Assembly (NCBI RefSeq): GCF_002999335.1
Contig: NW_020312071.1
Span: forward strand, 1 to 64,000
Length of the DNA stretch: 64,000 bases
Reading direction: 5' to 3'
DNA from: Cyclospora cayetanensis
Lineage: Eukaryota; Apicomplexa; Conoidasida; Eucoccidiorida; Eimeriidae
Shown: positions 61,261 to 64,000 of the stretch, piece by piece
Layout of the letters: each line of letters starts with the position of its first letter
How positions within the stretch are numbered: position 1 is the stretch's first letter
The notes under the pieces: generated by a model
Told to the model about the DNA's origin: nothing
The model's database searches: none
The model's input: only the letters and a program-made list of their open reading frames with translations
Made by a program: the position numbers and the translations under genes

Positions 61261-62205
61261 TAAATTTACTCAAATTGCAGGCTATTGGGCAGGGGGCACC
61301 AGTGTAAAAAAAATTGAGAAATCAAATCCGATCAAAATCTTTGTGTGATGCTTTGAAGACTGATGAGCAATCTGGACATTAAAAAGACTCCGATGTAAAG
61401 ATCACCGACATTTTTCACGCCCCAATTACATTGCATGAACTCTTTTCCCGCACTAGATACCGTGCTCGGTTCGGGCGAAGCGGCCAAACAAGACAACTAG
61501 CAATGGTTTGGATGGGTTCGCTTCCTCTTAGCGCTGTAAGCATTCAGTCTGGCCAATTTGAACTCAGCAACATATAGCTCACACGCATCCAACACTGCTT
61601 CTCTTATCGCATCGAGACTACTGACTCGGCAGCAGATATAGCAGATACAAACAGCCATACTAAACGCTACTCGATTCCGTACTAACTCGCGTTTGAATGA
61701 GATCTCGCGTAGTCGAAATCACCGAAGTGCAGCTTGGCCCGATACACACCCAGAAAATGCCCAAAAGAATCACATCAGTTTGGAGTTGCGGCCCGGCCGC
61801 TACCCGAGACAAAGGGCATTTTTGCCAGCGGGCATTCCACCGCAACAAGCGGCAGGCACCTGCGTGCTGGCTCCGCGCTAGGAACAGAGGGGGCAGCAGA
61901 GAAAAAGCATCTGATATAGGAACCTAGCGGCGGTGTGACGTGCGCGAAGCCGCCCAGCAATCTAGCGTAAGACTTCCTGATCTCCCTCTTCTGGAGGTGC
62001 TGCGGCGCGCACTGTGGGGCTGACCGCTAAACGAACGACTCGGAGAGACAATATACAAAGCATCAGACAGATGACGGGGAGACGGAAGGCTCTGGTGGAC
62101 AAGCTGAGACACGCGGATAGCTCGTGCGGCAGAAGGGGGAAAGGTGATACAAAGGAAGGAGACACAACAGCGGTATGGCTCCGCCCTCACCCCCCGCGCC
62201 CTTGC
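61260..62205. other. Gene-poor stretch downstream of PRMT5
   Basis: Several ORFs of 60-90 codons overlap in all frames at 61.66-62.2 kb. None has a recognisable domain. The PRMT5 3' UTR should lie at its right end. Confidence 0.45.
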
Positions 62206-64000
62206 TCACTTCCCCATAAAGTAGCAGACGCCATTTAGATTTTGGATGGGCGTCGCGACGGGAGACATGACAGCCCTTTCGAACCAGACCCTGTGGTTAT
62301 CGCTCTTGCGTGTGATAGCCAGCACCAGCTCTTGCTGTTTGCGCAGTGGCAGCGGCTGCCGCAGCAGCAGCAGCGCAGGAAACCACGAGACCATATCTTT
62401 TGTGCAGCAGCGGGGGTCTATGGAAAGGGACACATCTCTGTAAAGGCAGCAGAAGAAATAACCCAAGAAGCCGTGCACTGTGCAGTCGCTCTTGAGGGAC
62501 CACTGCAGCAGGCATACTCGATCTGAGGGGTCGCCCTGTGCCCCGGCGGCTCCTGTTGTTACAGCAGTACTGGACAGGCAAAAGGGAGACGCAAAGTCTA
62601 CTCCACACCGTTCTGCTTCTGCATTGGCGGCTGGCGCTGCTGCATCGCCCTCTGCGGTGGTCTCTGCTGCTGGCGTTCCGAGGATGTACTCTGTAAATGC
62701 GTGCATGCGCTTGGCAGCAGCAGACGTGGCGAAGGGTGCTACCAATGGGTTTGGGTGCTGAAACGCGAAGCACGAGCGAGGCCCTTCCCTTGAAGGCCTG
62801 AAGATGCCGTGGGGATAGACCACGAACATGGCGTCTAGCTGATGCGTATCGCCATAGGCAGCGGCTGCAGCGGCATGCAGCAGCGGACACGAGACAGGCT
62901 CAAGGGAAGAAACATACGCCGCTGGGATGGAGATGCCTTCAGCCTTCAGCAGCAGCTGCTGTGCGCCGTCTATACACTCCGGCGATAACTCATTGTCTCC
63001 CAAAGACCCCAACAGCTCGGAGACCATAATGTCGCAGCGGGCGCTCCCCGCGGGTGGAAGCGGTGCGGCTGTTACAGCTCCCTTCCCAATCGCCGCAGCA
63101 CGTGCTGCAGCCCGAGCTACCGCTGCTGCAGTTTCTGGCTTCCTAATGTCGCCAGCCACAACGGCAACCTGCCGCCAAGCAGCGCATGCATCGTGCTGCT
63201 GCCGATCCATGAGCGCGTACAGCGCCTGCGGATTCTTCTCGATTGCGGCTACAAAATAGAAACAAGGCGGCACACCGACTTTGCGCAGCGCGTCCAACGC
63301 TGCCTGCACCAAAGGCCCCCTACCAGCACCCACCACATAGACTGCGATTCGGGGCCAGTCATCGCTGCCCTCCTGCACTTCCTGCTGCTGTTGGTCCAGT
63401 GCAGAAGAAGAGGTCAATGTGGACGGGCGAATAGCGGCTGCCTCTGCTGCCCTGATTGCTCTTGCTGCTGCCCTGAGGTGGGCGTGCATCTCTGCTGGAG
63501 GGCGGTACCCTAAGTACTCTGCTTCGCTTCCAAAGCGAACATCCTTAAGGAAGGCGAGGCACGAGAAACGGCCCATCGCCGTCTTGTATTGCGGGGAGTC
63601 TTCGATCAGCGGCGCCGCGTCAGATGCCGCTGCTTCTGACTTCGCTGCAGCCGTACGAATGCCGTTGCTTTGACGGCTGCTCTGGCGCTGCCGTTGTCGC
63701 TGCTGCCGCTGCAGCAGCGGGAAGTTGGCCTCTGAGATGTACAGGCAATTAGGATTGTTCAAGGCAGTCGTGATGCCATAAGGATTCTTGCAGGGCTGCT
63801 GCTGCTGCTGGCGCTGTGGTTGCTGCTCATCGTCGCTGCTGTTGCTGCTTCTGCTGAGGCTGCGGCTGCTGCTGCCGCAAGGTGACCTCTGGCTCCTCCT
63901 CCGCTTCCCCACGGGCTTGCCTCGGCGCTGTGCTTGCTGTTGCTCCTGGTGGATGTCGTCCAGACCCAAGAGATCAATCAGGCGGCGATAAATAGCTTGC
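62206..64000 (-). CDS. PRMT5: Protein arginine methyltransferase 5, C-terminal part
   Basis: PRMT5 makes symmetric dimethylarginine on Sm proteins and histones using S-adenosylmethionine. The frame is open through the right edge and begins with QAIYRRLIDLLG, which matches the helix before the SAM motif in the family. A long insert rich in Gln, Ser, Arg and Ala (about 200 residues) follows. The SAM-binding strand is VYVVGAGRGPLVQAALDALR, and the acidic residue at the end of strand 2 is in AAIEKNPQAL. The double-E loop is intact (SELLGSLGDNELSPE). The C-terminal beta barrel follows: SIPAAYVSSLEPVSCP, HGFLGYFFC, VSLSIDPRC, MVSWFPALLLLRQPL, and WFERAVMSPVATPIQN with the stop soon after. The whole visible part is one exon. 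The residue that sets symmetric dimethylation lies upstream of the window. Confidence 0.92.
   Translation of the reverse strand, partial: QAIYRRLIDLLGLDDIHQEQQQAQRRGKPVGKRRRSQRSPCGSSSRSLSRSSNSSDDEQQPQRQQQQQPCKNPYGITTALNNPNCLYISEANFPLLQRQQRQRQRQSSRQSNGIRTAAAKSEAAASDAAPLIEDSPQYKTAMGRFSCLAFLKDVRFGSEAEYLGYRPPAEMHAHLRAAARAIRAAEAAAIRPSTLTSSSALDQQQQEVQEGSDDWPRIAVYVVGAGRGPLVQAALDALRKVGVPPCFYFVAAIEKNPQALYALMDRQQHDACAAWRQVAVVAGDIRKPETAAAVARAAARAAAIGKGAVTAAPLPPAGSARCDIMVSELLGSLGDNELSPECIDGAQQLLLKAEGISIPAAYVSSLEPVSCPLLHAAAAAAYGDTHQLDAMFVVYPHGIFRPSREGPRSCFAFQHPNPLVAPFATSAAAKRMHAFTEYILGTPAAETTAEGDAAAPAANAEAERCGVDFASPFCLSSTAVTTGAAGAQGDPSDRVCLLQWSLKSDCTVHGFLGYFFCCLYRDVSLSIDPRCCTKDMVSWFPALLLLRQPLPLRKQQELVLAITRKSDNHRVWFERAVMSPVATPIQNLNGVCYFMGK

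Overview
The window reads as nuclear DNA of a coccidian apicomplexan of the Eimeria/Cyclospora group. The reasons are short-exon, intron-rich genes of animal-parasite type, heavy CAG/CTG trinucleotide tracts inside and beside exons that give runs of Gln, Ala and Ser, repeated TGCATGCA words, a CBM20-carrying trehalose-phosphate synthase of the starch-storing lineage, and decayed Ty3/gypsy (chromovirus-like) retroelements. Species cannot be fixed from the sequence alone. No bacterial features (operons, Shine-Dalgarno sites, CRISPR) and no convincing tRNA or rRNA gene were seen.

Layout. 1-345 is a 75-bp tandem repeat; 463-1941 (-) is a weak low-complexity ORF. About 3.4-7.7 kb is a decayed gypsy element (+) with RT-leader, RNase H and integrase remnants. 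8601-9395 (-) is a secreted-type PEBP-like protein. 9.5-11.3 kb is gene-poor with an LTR-like fragment. 11,342-13,470 (-) codes for an unrecognised helical protein, or for the 3' end of the next gene. 14,274-21,999 (-) is a many-exon CBM20-TPS-TPP fusion. 22-27.9 kb is gene-poor and holds a large foldback (24,285-25,085) and LTR-like fragments. 27,936-30,361 (+) is an inositol polyphosphate kinase. 32,791 to about 39,562 (-) is a phosphatidylinositol phosphate kinase whose 5' end is not closed; multi-pass membrane ORFs lie directly upstream on the same strand (39.8-42.5 kb). 43.1-46.4 kb is gene-poor. 46,453-48,099 (-) is a Ser/Gln/Arg-rich ORF. 49,909-57,525 (-) is XPD/Rad3 helicase in about 20 exons. 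58.6-61.3 kb is a second decayed gypsy element. 62,206-64,000 (-) is the C-terminal part of PRMT5, cut by the window edge.

Themes. Two kinases of linked pathways (inositol phosphates and phosphoinositides) converge 2.4 kb apart. The trehalose gene couples a starch-binding module to TPS and TPP domains that both differ at key catalytic positions. Gene islands alternate with AT-richer, repeat-bearing stretches, as expected for eimeriid genomes. Exon joints given below were deduced by hand from splice dinucleotides, reading phase and family alignment; unstated joints were not resolved.
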